Source: Lolium rigidum
Lineage: Eukaryota > Streptophyta > Magnoliopsida > Poales > Poaceae
DNA: 64,000 bases
Direction of reading: 5' to 3'
NCBI RefSeq assembly: GCF_022539505.1
Contig: NC_061513.1
Span: forward strand, 349,475,696-349,539,695
Every line of letters begins with the position of its first letter. The first letter of the stretch is position 1. This document shows, piece after piece, positions 35,009-46,003 of this stretch. Both the position numbers and the translations under genes were made by a program. A model generated the notes under the pieces. The model searched no databases and was not told the origin of the DNA. It saw only the letters and a list, made by a program, of their open reading frames with translations.

Positions 35009-35588
35009 CTAAAGGGGATGGATGCATGGCTTCACGTCGTCGTTGCTTTCATCGTCAGTATCTTCATCGTCCGAGTAGTAGTACTTCCTGCACATTGTTC
35101 CGTCGAACACCTTCACTGTGAGCACATCATTGCCTTCATATTTGAAGTGTACGAAGCAGCCGAAATCCACACCGTGCGCGATGGCGAAATTCTCCCAGCC
35201 CTTGTCGAGGTACATCCGGCCTTGACCGTCAAATAGGACCTCCACGGTCCAGAGACGAGGACCACGGTCCGGCTGCTCGCGGATACACCTTAGCTGGCTC
35301 CTGGCCGTCAAGATAGTCCGCAAACTTTTTTGGGAGAGCCTGCAAAGAGATCGAGCGCCGATCGTTTGAAATTAAAGGGTTTTTAGAACATGCCCATAAT
35401 TAATCACATGCATCATATATGTGGAAACGCGTGCGTACCTTCTTGACCAAAGGGTCTTCATAGACGACGATGAAGAACTCCTCTATGATCAATGGCAGTG
35501 TTGACGGTGGTGGTGGAAATGATGATGATCCACTTCCCCTTCCCCTTCCCCTTCCCCTTCCGGTCCGCGTCCGAGACGTGGAAGCCAT
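35009..35588 (-). pseudogene. Captured B3-domain gene (apparent frameshift)
   Basis: Minus strand, ATG at 35588. Exon 1 (35588-35439, 50 codons) has a Gly/Arg repeat from a CTTCCC hexamer array, then the B3 entry EEFFIVVYEDPLVKK. It ends at an AAG|GTACGC donor; a 99-base intron (35438-35340) ends CTTTGCAG. Exon 2 opens in phase with LPKKFADYLDG, the conserved B3 strand-helix, but the rest of the fold (GRMYLDKGWENFAIAHG, CFVHFKYEGNDVLTVKVFD) is one frame away. B3 domains bind DNA in plant transcription factors. The frame switch lies at a CTCG site (35276-35279); one surplus base there would account for it, so the gene may be intact. The protein ends with an acidic tail. Upstream on this strand is a 40-bp minisatellite. 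Confidence 0.72.
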
Positions 35589-35675
35589 GGCAATGGATCA
35601 AGTATATGTGAACGAAGAAGAGAGAGGCAGAACCTATTGTCACAAGGGATGGCCGTGTGGGTGTTTATAAGGGAG

Positions 35676-35820
35676 AGATGACCGTTGTAGGGGTTTACAC
35701 AATAAAATAAGGAGGAGGTGAACGTTGGTGGGGGTTTACACAATAAATTAAGGAGGAGATGACCGTTGTGGGGGTTTACACAATAAATTAAGGAGGAGAC
35801 GACCGTTGTGGGGGTATATA
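35676..35820. repeat. Minisatellite 1 in the Pack-MULE (about 40-bp unit, 4 copies)
   Basis: Units starting GACCGTTGTGGGGGTTTACA begin near 35680, 35720, 35761 and 35801. The array lies just upstream of the B3 gene, in its likely promoter region. Confidence 0.85.
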
Positions 35821-35867
35821 TCTCAACAAAAAAGTAATGCGGACTATCTTGACGGAAATGGAACTTC

Positions 35868-36400
35868 GTGATATAGTTTATCATTTTACCGTGAAAAGTA
35901 ATGCCTAAATGAAATGGTAATTCGTGATAGTTTATCATTTACCGTAATGGCTACAACAAATCGTTGATGGTTTATCATTTTTTGCGTGAAAAGTAATGGC
36001 TACAAGAAATGGGTGATGGTGTATCATTTTTTGCATGAAAAGTAATGGCTACAACAAAATCGGTGATGGTTTATCGTTTTTTGCGTGAAAAGTAATGGCT
36101 ACAAGAAATGGGTGATGGTGTATCATTTTTTGCATGAAAATTAATGGTTACAACAAAATCGGTGATGGTTTATCGTTTTTTGCGTGAAAAGTAATGGCTA
36201 CAAGAAATGGGTGATGGTGTATCATTTTTTGCGTGAAAAGTAATGGCTACAACAAAATCGGTGATGATTTATCGTTTTTTGCGTGAAAAGTAATGGCTAC
36301 AACAAATCGGTGATGGTGTATCATTTTTTTGCGTGAAAAGTAATGGCTACAACAAATCGGTGATGGTTTATCATTTTTTGCGTGAAAAGTAATGCCTAAA
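35868..36400. repeat. Minisatellite 2 in the Pack-MULE (about 50-bp unit, dimeric higher order)
   Basis: About eleven units of the type TGATGGTTTATC ATTTTTTGCGTG AAAAGTAATGGCTACAA. Central units alternate between a TTTATCG...ACAAGAAATGGG form and a GTATCAT...ACAACAAAATCGG form, giving a 99-100-bp dimer. Flanking units are more degenerate. It lies between the two captured genes and is non-coding. Confidence 0.88.
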
Positions 36401-37440
36401 AAGATTTTATAATTTAGCTCGTGAAAAATAATGCAGAAAACCAAACTTTGCGTGAAGCTAACCGACGACAGAGAGAGAGAGGGTGGTGGCCCCGACCAGA
36501 GAGAGAGATAGGGGTTATCCTCGCTCGTTAGATCATACGATCAACGGTCGGCGGGCACGATCCGCGTGACATGGGCTAGACCAATCAGGGCAATGTTGGG
36601 CGTCCGTGAGAGTTTGTGAAGGGAGAGGGCAAAGCTGAGTAGTATCAAGAAACCAAGGGCAAGTGAGTAGTAAACAGGACTAAGGGATTCAAATATGAGA
36701 TTTAAAAAATGTAAAATGCGTGTTTTGTACAATGAAACCCATCTTGGCCTACCTCAAACTATTTGCAATACAAATCTACATGAGTGTGAAAATTATGGCC
36801 TCATTCAGACAAAGTATGTTTTGGGGAAAGCTGTTTTGGGTAGGGCTTATTATGGAAAACCATGCACCTTCATAGCTACTATGTGATTTGAGAAGTGGCA
36901 ATTTGTGGTGAAACTTGATTTATCTATGATTTATCTATGATTTGAGAAGTGGCAATTTGTGGTAAAGACTCAATGAGTAAGTGCCACTCTTTTTCGGAAT
37001 TTTTTGCACATTAAATAACTCATTTAACTAGTTAATCCCATTTGTTGACTCTCTGTTGACCAGCCACTTGAGGGTAAAACTGAGTATATTGCACTAGCCA
37101 GTATTAGCACTCAAGGCAAAAACTGAGCACACAAAAAATGCTAGTATATGACTCGAGGTTATACCTGAGTATATCTAAATTTCCAGGGTTAGACCCGAGG
37201 ACACGTGTTGCGGTGCAGAAGTGGAAGACGTGCCATTGTTGACGCGTGTCGCGGTGCAGACGTGCAAATAGTGGACGCGTAGGATGTGGGTCGCATTTAG
37301 GACGTGTAAGCCCCTCCTTCCCTCCCTCTGCACACAGTCGTCTCATTCTCGCTCACGCACGAAACCACCCCTCTCACGTCCCATCAACTTCTCCAAATCG
37401 GAAAAACCCCAACCGCCCTACGCACGCTACCCTGCCGGCG

Positions 37441-38772
37441 ATGGAGAAGAAGAATGCGCCGGCGACCGTCGCCTCCGAGCCCGTTGCCTCCGAGCCCGTC
37501 GCCGCCGAGCCCGTCGCCGCCGAGGGCGGCGCATCCAAGCGCGGCGCCTCCGTGAACTGGGCCTCTCTCTCGGCTGATGGACCACTTCACAAGATCGGTG
37601 AATGCTTACTAGCGAACGAGGAGTACGCCGACACCTACTCTGCTATGAGGCAAGTCTGTAGAAATTGGCGCTCAGGTTTGCCTGAGCCCGACGTGCACCT
37701 GGACGAATGGATCATGCTAGACCACGCCCTTCCACGCGTCGCTGAGTTCACCTTCCTCCAACTCGGCACATCACGCTCCGTCACCATAGATCTATCGGAA
37801 GTTCATACAAGGTTCAAATTCCTCCATATCTACCTTTTTATTTTCAATCTTAAACATCTTAGTGCTGAATGTTATCTTCATCTATATATTTTAGATACTA
37901 CTTCGTCGGCTTTTGCCATGGCGTCATCGTGCTTGCCCAGAAGAACCCGCCGCACAAGATACGGCTTCTGAACCCACTCACAAAGGCATCGAACACTATG
38001 TTTGAGGCGCAGATGCCATCTGTTTTTCTGAATTCAGTCGCTGTAATCAAATCCCCGACTATGGTCTTCGTTGCCGCACATTACCCGCCGGAAATTGGTT
38101 GGGTCGATGAGAGCACTCCAACTAAGGATATATATGAAGATTGGGGAGAAGAAAGATTTTCGATCGAGAACCATTGTCTGCGTTGCATTACCCCATTCAA
38201 TGGTGAACTGTATGCAATAGCTGCGGACAATTTTGAGTCCGGAAGAATAGTGTGCACCAATGTACAGTTGCAGCGAGCGCGCGAGCACTGTCAAGATGGA
38301 GACACTAATTTCATTTCCAGAACTTGGAAATGAGAAGTTCTACCTTGTGAAGTCGGATGGTGATCTGCTGCTTGTGTTGTTGGTCAACCGGGCTTTGGCA
38401 GGCAAACCATTGGTGTACCGTGTGGACACTCAGAGCCGCTCTCTCCATCCGGTCAGTAACATAGGCAGTAATGCCTTCTTCGTGAATTATATCCGGTGTA
38501 TCTCCATCGACACTAGAGTGCACCCGACACTTCGACCTGGCTGCATCTACTACACGGATTTGGGTTATATCAGAGAGTACTCTCATGATACAAAGGCATG
38601 GGATGAGTGGCCACTACGTGTGGATAGAATAGGAAACTACGGTATGAAAAATGAACACAGGCCATACCGTCTGGAGGATGTATTGGCCGCACACTGCAGA
38701 CGGAACGAGTTCAATGAATATTTCCTTGGGGTAATGCACGAATGGAGCGACGAAGAAATATATGAGGAATGA
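37441..38772 (+). pseudogene. Captured F-box/DUF295 gene (apparent frameshift)
   Basis: ATG at 37441. Exon 1 (37441-37811) encodes an Ala/Pro/Glu repeat (about residues 10-30), then an F-box-like segment (WASLSADGPLHKIGECLL, then YSAMRQVCRNWR). An 83-base intron (37812-37894) runs from GTTCAA to ATTTTAG. Exon 2 starts with YYFVGFCHGVIVLAQ and leads into a DUF295 region typical of a large grass F-box family: KFYLVKSDGDLLLV, VYRVDTQSRSLHPV and PGCIYYTDLGYI, ending at TGA 38770. F-box proteins of this type are expected to act as substrate adaptors in SCF ubiquitin ligases. The frame shifts by one between about 38265 and 38310, exactly where two CGAG motifs lie (38274, 38282); one surplus base would account for it. 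The retained intron argues against a retrocopy. Expression is unknown. Confidence 0.75.
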
Positions 38773-39241
38773 GGAATCTTCTAATTGGCCATACATTGCG
38801 TGCATCTTGTATTTTTTTCCAGCTTAGTTTGTCGTGAACATTAACAACGTTATTGGCTGCTTTTGGCTGCTGTATGTATTATACGTAGTTTTCTGATTAT
38901 GCTGCTGTGAATTTATCATATACTAGCTTATAGATTTGCTGCCATATTGGGCAAAAACGAGGGCCAAAAGGCAGAAATAGAAGCTTCTCTAAATTTGATA
39001 CTAATTTGGTGAAAAAGACAGAGAGAGAAAGAGGGGAAAAGGTGCTCTTAAAAGGGAAAATGCTAATTTGAGCCGAGAGAGACAAAACCCAGCTCCTGCT
39101 CACGTGCAACCAAACACTATCTCGTCCTGTCCCACGCGGTCCCTTTCTACCATCCCCACGCGACGCGGGCACACACGACGCTGCCCCACACATCAGCACG
39201 GAACGGTCAACTAAACGGAATCCTGCCGTCCGAGTCGCTAC

Positions 39242-39342
39242 GCGCGTTTCAAACAAGGACTTGGGGAAAACTGAGGAAAAACTAAGGAGCTGGGGAAAAC
39301 TGAGCACAACTAAGGAACCGAGGGCACAAAAATAGAAATCCC
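39242..39342 (-). repeat. Right terminal inverted repeat of the Pack-MULE
   Basis: Ends CACAAAAATAGAAATCCC and is the inverted partner of 34335-34435. The target copy TAGTAACAT follows. Confidence 0.92.
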
Positions 39343-40229
39343 TAGTAACATTGTTTAGGTTCATGTAGTCTCCGCATATCCTTCGGCCTCCATCCCTTTT
39401 GTCCACGAATATTACTGGTGATCCCCATGGTGAAATACTCTCCTGAATGAATCCTTTCTGTTCTAGGTCATCCAATTGTTCCTTGAGTTCCTTCAACTCC
39501 TTAGGCCCCATCTTGTATGGTGCCTTAGCAATCGGAGCTGTTCCCGGAATTAGGTCGATAGTGAACTCTATCTCCCTATCTGGTGGCATTCCAGGTAATT
39601 CCTTAGGAAAATCATCCTGGAATTCATTAACTACTGGGATGTCCTCAAGTTTCACTTCCTTCATGCTATTTAATTGTAACTCAACCTCAATCTGAGTATG
39701 CTTATCACCTTGATAAATCATCCTGCCTCCATCTGGGCTTTTCAAAGACATTGTCTTGTTCGCACAGTCTATCAAGGCTCCATTTGCCTCTAACCAGTTC
39801 ATACCAAGAATGACATCTATGTCCTTCATAGGTAGAACGAACTGGTCTGCGTCAAACGCACATTTATTGATCATAATGACTTGTCCCTGTTTAATGTGGG
39901 TTACTACTACCGTTCCCCCCGCAGATAGTATGGTGATAGGTATATTTAACTTAGTGCAACTAATTCCATGTTTGATAATGAATTGCTGAGAAATGAATGA
40001 TGTAGTTGCACCAGTATCAAAAAGTATTTTGCCAGGGTGATTGAGTATCTGAAGCGTACCTATCACTGCTCGATCGGAGTTTACCACCTCCTCCAGGCTG
40101 GTGCAGTTCAACTTTCCGAAGGGTTTCTTATTCTTCCAGTTCCCTCCGGAATTCCCACTTCTATTTCCTCCTCCCCCTGACTGACCTCCTCCATTCTTTT
40201 TATTAGGGCAATCCCTCAACATGTGCCCC
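39343..40229 (-). pseudogene. Element D: second zinc knuckle, protease and RT N-terminal part
   Basis: One open minus-strand frame from solo LTR G to the MULE. It completes a second Gag CCHC knuckle (HMLRDCPN) and has a Gly/Asn-rich linker. Protease follows with an intact active site (LFDTGATTSF), the flap region and ILGMNWL. The RT approach then carries PPDREIEFTIDLIPGT, the SPWGSPVIFVDKRDGG fingers and ICGDYMNLN. No stops are present in this piece. It continues in the segment ending at 34334 once the MULE is removed. Past 39342 the frame runs into MULE sequence, which is not part of the protein. Confidence 0.92.
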
Positions 40230-41688
40230 TGATACGTCTCCAACGTATCTATAATTTCTGATGTTCCATGCTTGTTTTATGACAATACTTACATGTTTTG
40301 CTCGCACTTTATAATGTTTTTATGCATTTTCCGGAACTAACCTATTGACGAGATGCCGAAGAGCCAGTTGTTGTTTTCTGTTGTTTTTGGTTTCAGAAAT
40401 CCTACAAAGGAAACATTCTCGGAGTCGGACGAAATCAACGCCCAATATCTTATTTTTCCCGGAAGCTTCCAGAGCACCGAAGAGGGACCAGAGGGGAGCC
40501 AAGGGGGCCCCACCCCACATGGCGGCGTGCCCCCTAGTGTGTGGGTCCCCCAGGGCCCCTCCGACTCCGCCTCTTCGCCTATAAGACCCTCCGTGACCTA
40601 AAATTTCGATACCAATAAGCCATGATACGAAAAACCTTCCAGAGCTGCCGCCATCGCGAAGCCAAGATTCGGGGGACAGAAGTCTCTGTTCCGGCACGCC
40701 GCCGGGACGGGGAATTGCCCCCGGAAGCCATCTCCACCGCCATCTTCATCGCCATCGCTGTCTCCCATGATGAGGAGGGAGTAGTTCGCTCCCGAGGCTG
40801 AGGGCTCTACCGGTAGCTATGTGGTTCATCTCTCTCCCATGTACTTCAACACAAGGATCTCATGAGCTGCCTTACATGACTGAGATCCATATGATGAGCT
40901 TTGTATCACTATTAATCTATGTGCTACTCTAGTGATGTTATTAAAGTACTCTATTCCTCCTCCATGATGTAATGTGGACAGTGTGTGCATCATGTAGTAC
41001 TTGGCATAGGTTATGATTGTAGTCTCTTGTAGATTATGAAGTTAACTATTACTATGATAGTATTGATGCGATCTATTCCCCCTTTCATAGCTATTGTTGA
41101 CAGCGTGTATGCTATGTTAGTACTCGGTCTAAATTGCAACGGTCTATTATGCACTCTAAGGTTACTTAAATATGAACTCCGGATGTTGTGGAGCTTGTTT
41201 ACTCCGGCTTGAGGTGTGCTTTTGTAGCCCTAAATGAATGGTGTTTGTTATCCAACAAAAGAGTGTAGAGTAGTATTATTATGTGATCATTGTTGAGAGT
41301 GTCCACTAGTGAAAGTAGGATCCCTAGGCCTTGTTTCCAAATATCGAATCACCGTTTATTTACTGTTCTACTGCATGTTTACTTGCTGCCATATTTATTT
41401 CAGATTTTTATTACCACTCATATTCATCCATATCACTTGCATTTTACTATCTCTTCGCCGAACTAGTGCACCTATACATCTGCCAAGTGTATTAGGTGTG
41501 TTGGGGACACAAGAGACTTCTTGTATCTTAATTGCAGGGTTGCTTGAGAGGGATATCTTTGACCTCTACCTACATGAGTTCGATAAACCTTGGGTGATTC
41601 ACTTAAGAGAAACTTGCTGCTGTTCTACAAACCTCTGCTCTTGGAGGCCCAACACTGTCTACAGGAAAAGAAGCGTGCGTAGACATCA
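40230..41688 (+). repeat. Solo LTR G
   Basis: 1459 bp, TGATACGTCTCC start and GTAGACATCA end, flanked by target duplication GCCCC (40225-40229, 41689-41693) with no interior or second LTR. Same family as F and the LTRs of I. A TATAAGA motif lies at 40580. It separates the two Gag zinc knuckles of D. The long plus-strand ORF across 41309-41944 runs from this LTR into antisense gag and is not a gene. Confidence 0.93.
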
Positions 41689-42531
41689 GCCCCTCCTGAC
41701 GACAACCAAAGCAAATCACTTTGGTCCTCCTGCAGTTCTTGGAATAATGACCCTTTACTCCACAGATTCGGCAAACAATCAGGTTTGCAGACTGAAATCC
41801 CTGGTTTCTTTTGTTGTTGTTGTTGTTGTTGTACCTTGGCTTGAAACTCAAGCTGGTGTTGGGCATGTTACTGATGAACTTCTTAGGCTCAAATCTGGCC
41901 TTCTTCCGCTTCTCTTCTTGCAGTTGTTTAAAATCATCTTCTAGAGTGATGGCTGCATCCACCAACTCTTGAAATTCAGTAGCTCTCAACATTCTGAGCT
42001 GAACTTTGAACTGAGGATTCAATCCTCTCATGAACCTCTTCTTTCTTTTATCTTCCGTGTTGACCTCTTCCGCAGCATATCGGGACAGTCCTGAAAACTC
42101 TCTGACATAAGTCAGGATAGTCTTTTCCTTCTGTTTGAGACTTTCAAACTCCCGACGCTTCAACTCAACTATACTTCCAGGAACATTGGATTCCCTGAAC
42201 TTCCTTTTGAACTCCTCCCAGGTGAATAGTTTCTCAGCTGGGTAAACGGCTACGATGTTATCCCACCAAGATGCGGCGGGTCCACATAATAAGTGTGTAG
42301 CATATCTGACCTTCTCCAGGTCATTGCATCCAACGGTGTTGAGCTTTCGCTCGGTATCCATCAGCCAATCCTCCGCGTCCATTGGTTCAGGCGCGTAGGC
42401 GAATGATATTGGCTTTGTGTTCTAGAAATCTGACAACGTAACGCCCGGGTTCTCTGGCCTCTCTACCCGGTTCTGTTGCAGCAGCTTTTGAAAGAATTTA
42501 TTTTGCTGCTCCATAGTCAGACGTTGTCTTT
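41689..42531 (-). pseudogene. Element D gag, C-terminal part
   Basis: Minus strand, in frame with the N-terminal piece beyond solo LTR E. It encodes the Gag helical domain (MDAEDWLMDTERKLNTVG, GPAASWWDN, ELKRREFESLKQ), an Asn-rich linker and the first CCHC knuckle (CRICGVKGHYSKNC), followed by the start of the second (CFGC). A TAG stop near 42421, just upstream of the PISFAYAPEPMDAED segment, breaks Gag. Confidence 0.9.
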
Positions 42532-45500
42532 TGATACATCTCAAACGTATATATAATTTCTTATGTTCCATGCTAGTTTTATGACAATACTCACATGTTT
42601 TATATACACTTTACATCATTTATATGCATTTTCTGACACTAACCTATTGACAAGATGCCGAAGCGCTGATGTCTACGGGAGCTTCTATTCTTGTAGACAG
42701 TGTTGGGCCTGCAAGAGCAGAGGTTTGTAGAACAGCAGCAAGTTTCCCTTAAGTGGATCACCCAAGGTTTATCGATCTCAGGGAGGAAGAGGTCAAAGAT
42801 ATCCCTCTCATGCAACCCTGCAACCACAAAGCAAGAAGTCTCTTGTGTCCCCAACACACCTAATAGGTGCACTAGTTCGGCGAAGAGATAGTGAAATACA
42901 GGTGGTATGAATATATATGAGCAGTAGCAACAGCACCAGAAAAGTGCTTTGTTGTCCAGGACTGGCGTGTGATGGATGGTGGTAATATTGCGGACAGTAC
43001 AGATGCAGTAGAACAGTAAACAAGCAGCGATAGCAGTATTTAGGAACAAGGCCTAGGGATCATACTTTCACTAGTGGACACTCTCAACATTGATCACATA
43101 AATAAATAGATAGATGCTAGACTCTACACCCTCTTGTTGGATGATGAACACCACTAATTGTGTAGGATTACACGAACCCTCAATGCCGGAGTTAACAAGC
43201 TCCACAATATTCGATATTCATGTTTAAATAACCTTAGAGTGCAAGATAGATCAACATAACCAAATAGATCACATCAATACCATCATAGTAATAGTTAACT
43301 TCATAATCTACAAGAGATCACAATCATAAACTACGCCAAGTACTACATGATGCACACACTCGCCACCTTTACACCATGCAGGAGGAATAGAGTACTTTAA
43401 TAACATCACTAGAGTAGCACATAGATGAATTGTGATACAAAACTCATATGAATATCAATCATGTAAGGCAGCTCATGAGATCATTGTATTGAAGTACATA
43501 GGAGAGAGATTAACCACATAGCTACCGGTACAGCCCCGAGCCTCGATGGAGAACTACTCCCTCCTCATGGGAGACAGCAGCGTTGATGAAGATGGCGGTG
43601 GTGTCGATGGAGAAGCCTTCCGGGGCACTTCCCCATCCCGGCGGCGTGCCGGAACAGAGACTCCTATCCCCCAGATCTTGGCTTCGCGATGGCGGCGGCT
43701 CTGGAAGGTTTCTCGTACCGTGGCTTTTTCGTCTCGAGGTTTTAGGTCGAGGGGGCTTAAATAGGCGAAGAGGCGGCGTCGGAGGGTCAACGAGGCGGTG
43801 TCACCACAGGGGGGCGCGGGCCACCCCTGGGCCGCGCCGGCCTATCATCTGGGGGGCCTGTGTCCCCTCTCTGGCGGCTCTCGGGTGTTCAGGATGCTTC
43901 TGGGGATTCTAAGATGCTCGGCGTTGATTTCGTCCGATTCCGAGAATATTTCCTTACTAGGATTTCTGAAACCAAAAACAGCAGAAAACAGGAACTGGCC
44001 CTTCGGCATCTCGTCAATAGGTTAGTTCCGGAAAACGCATAAATATGACATAAAGTATGCATAAAACATGTAGATATCATCAATAATGTGGCATGGAACA
44101 TAAGAAATTATCGATACGTCGGAGACGTATCAAGCGCCAGTTCCTGTTTTGTGCTGTTTTTGGTGTCAGAAATCCTACAAAGGAAATATTCTCGGAATTG
44201 GACGAAACCAACGCCCAGGGTCTTATTTTTCCACGGAGCTTCCAGAAGACCGAAGAGCATACGAAGTGGGGCCACGAGGTGCCCAGATAATAGGGCGGCG
44301 CGGCCAAGGAAAGGCCCGCGCTGGCCTATGGTGTGGGCCCCTCGTCAGCCCTCCGACTCCGCCCTTCCGCCTACTTATACTCTCCGTCGCGAAAACCCTA
44401 TTACCGAGAGCCACGATATGGAAAAAGTTCCAGAAACGCCGCCGCCGCCAATCCCATCTCGGGGGATTCAGGAGATCGCCTCCGGCACCCTGCCGGAGAG
44501 GGGAATCATCTCCCGGAGGACTCTACATCACCATGATCGCCTCCGGACTGATGTGTGAGTAGTTCATCCTTGTACTATGGGTCCATAGCAGTAGCTAGAT
44601 GGTTGTCTTCTCATCATTGTGCTATCGTGTTAGATCTTGTGATCTGCCTATCATGATCAAGATCATCTATTTGTAATGCTACATGTTGTGTTTGTTGGGA
44701 TCCGATGAATATGGAATACTATGTCAAGTTGATTATCAATCTATCATATATGTGTTGTTTATGATCTTGCATGCTCTCCGTTGCTAGTAGAGGCTCTGGC
44801 CAAGTTGATACTTGTGACTCCAAGAGGGAGTATTTATGCTCGATAGTGGGTTCATGCCTCCATTGAATCTGGGACAGTGACAGAAAGTTCTAAGGTTGTG
44901 GATGTGCGGTTGCCACTAAGGATAAAACATCAATGATTTGTCTAAGGATATTTGTGTTGATTACATTACGCACCATACTTAATGCAATTGTCTGTTGTTT
45001 GCAACTTACTACTGGAAGGGGTGCGGATGCTAACCCGAAGGTGGACTTTTTAGGCATAGATGCATGCTGGATAGCGGTGTATGTACTTTGTCGTAATGCC
45101 CTAAGTAAATCTCATATTACTCATCATGATATGTATGTGCACTGTTATGCCCTCTCTATTTGTTAATTGCCCAACTGTAATTTGTTCACCCAACATGCTA
45201 TTTCTTATTGGAGAGACACCACTAGTGAACTGTGGACCCCGGTCCATTCTTTTACATCTGAAATACAATCTACTGCAATCATTGTTCCTTGCTGCTCATT
45301 GCAAAGAAACATCATTTTCCACACCATACGTTTAATCCTTTGCTTACAGCAAGCCGGTGAGATTGACAACCTCACTGTTACGTTGGGGCAAAGTATTTTG
45401 ATTGTGTTGTGCAGGTTCCACGTTGGCGTCGGAATCCCTGGTGTTGCACCGCACTACACTCCTCCGCCAACAACCTTCACGTGGCCCTTGACTCCTACTG

Positions 45501-45600
45501 GTTCGATAACCTTGGTTTCTTACTGAGGGAAAACTTGCTGCTGTACGCATCACACCTTCCTCTTGGGGTTCCCAACGGACGTGTGCTTCACGCGTTACCA
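42532..45600 (+). repeat. Solo LTR E, split by solo LTR F
   Basis: Parts 42532-42666 and 44138-45600, about 1598 bp together, flanked by target duplication TCTTT (42527-42531, 45601-45605) inside gag of D. Starts TGATACATCTC and ends GCGTTACCA. Same family as the LTRs of A and B. The tip inverted repeat is weakened (GATACATC). Confidence 0.93.
42667..44132 (-). repeat. Solo LTR F, minus strand
   Basis: 1466 bp, reading TGATGTCTAC...GACGTATCA on the plus strand, flanked by AGCGC (42662-42666, 44133-44137). Same family as G and I. It sits inside E in opposite orientation, so E and F form a partial inverted repeat through their shared U3 sequence. Confidence 0.93.
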
Positions 45601-45765
45601 TCTTTCCTCCAACATTTGCATGTATTGGAGGAAGTTCTGCTGCATCATGGGTGGTGGTTGTGGTGGTGGAAACTGATTTCTGGCGGCTTCATCCGCCTCT
45701 TCCTTCTGCTTTGCCTCGCGCTCGAGGCGTTGTGCTTCACTCTCATCTCCTAACGTTCCTGACAT
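45601..45765 (-). pseudogene. Element D gag, N-terminal part
   Basis: ATG at 45765 (minus). Encodes an acidic/basic helical start (MSGTLGDESEAQRLEREAKQ) and a Pro/Met/Gln-rich stretch up to LEER, where solo LTR E interrupts. The reading frame continues in phase at 42531. The 238 bases between this start and the ORF0 stop hold nothing recognisable. Confidence 0.88.
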
Positions 45766-46003
45766 CTTCCCCTGGCTCTATAACACAAACTGGTACTCAT
45801 AGTTAGTCCATGCGCAAGTTTTCTGAGCTCAACTTTGTGCACAGAACTAGTCACGCAATGGAAATCAAGAAGCAAATCCAAATCATACAAAACATATACC
45901 ATGTATATACAAACTTAAGTGGTTTATTACAATACTCAGTAGTAGTGTGAGTATGCAAACTCACTTATTGAAGTATAATTACAACTTATTCAAATATTAC
46001 ATA

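Larger units (their letters stand above)
34335..39342. mobile_element. Pack-MULE: Mutator-like element with two captured genes
   Basis: A 5008-bp insertion in the RT domain of D with a perfect 9-bp target duplication TAGTAACAT (34326-34334 and 39343-39351) and terminal inverted repeats of about 100 bp. Long TIRs plus a 9-bp duplication define Mutator-like elements. There is no transposase ORF, so it is non-autonomous. It carries an F-box/DUF295 gene on the plus strand and a B3-domain gene on the minus strand, each with an intron, so capture was of genomic DNA. Two minisatellites lie between them. Stretches 34440-35008 and 36400-37440 hold no further gene that I can support; 36886-36964 has a 52-base-spaced direct duplication around TTTGAGAAGTGGCAATTTGT. 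Confidence 0.93.

Noticed and set aside
35868..36400. Regularly spaced repeats resembling a CRISPR array
   Set aside because: Whole units repeat with no unique spacers, and the context is a plant genome.
34335..39342. CACTA or hAT transposon
   Set aside because: CACTA gives 3-bp and hAT 8-bp target duplications with short TIRs; here the duplication is 9 bp and the TIRs are about 100 bp and start GGGATT.
41309..41944. 211-codon plus-strand ORF
   Set aside because: It runs from solo LTR G through the target site into antisense gag of D.
42532..45600. Inverted duplication of one LTR (hairpin element)
   Set aside because: The inner LTR has its own AGCGC duplication and the outer its own TCTTT duplication, so these are two separate insertions.
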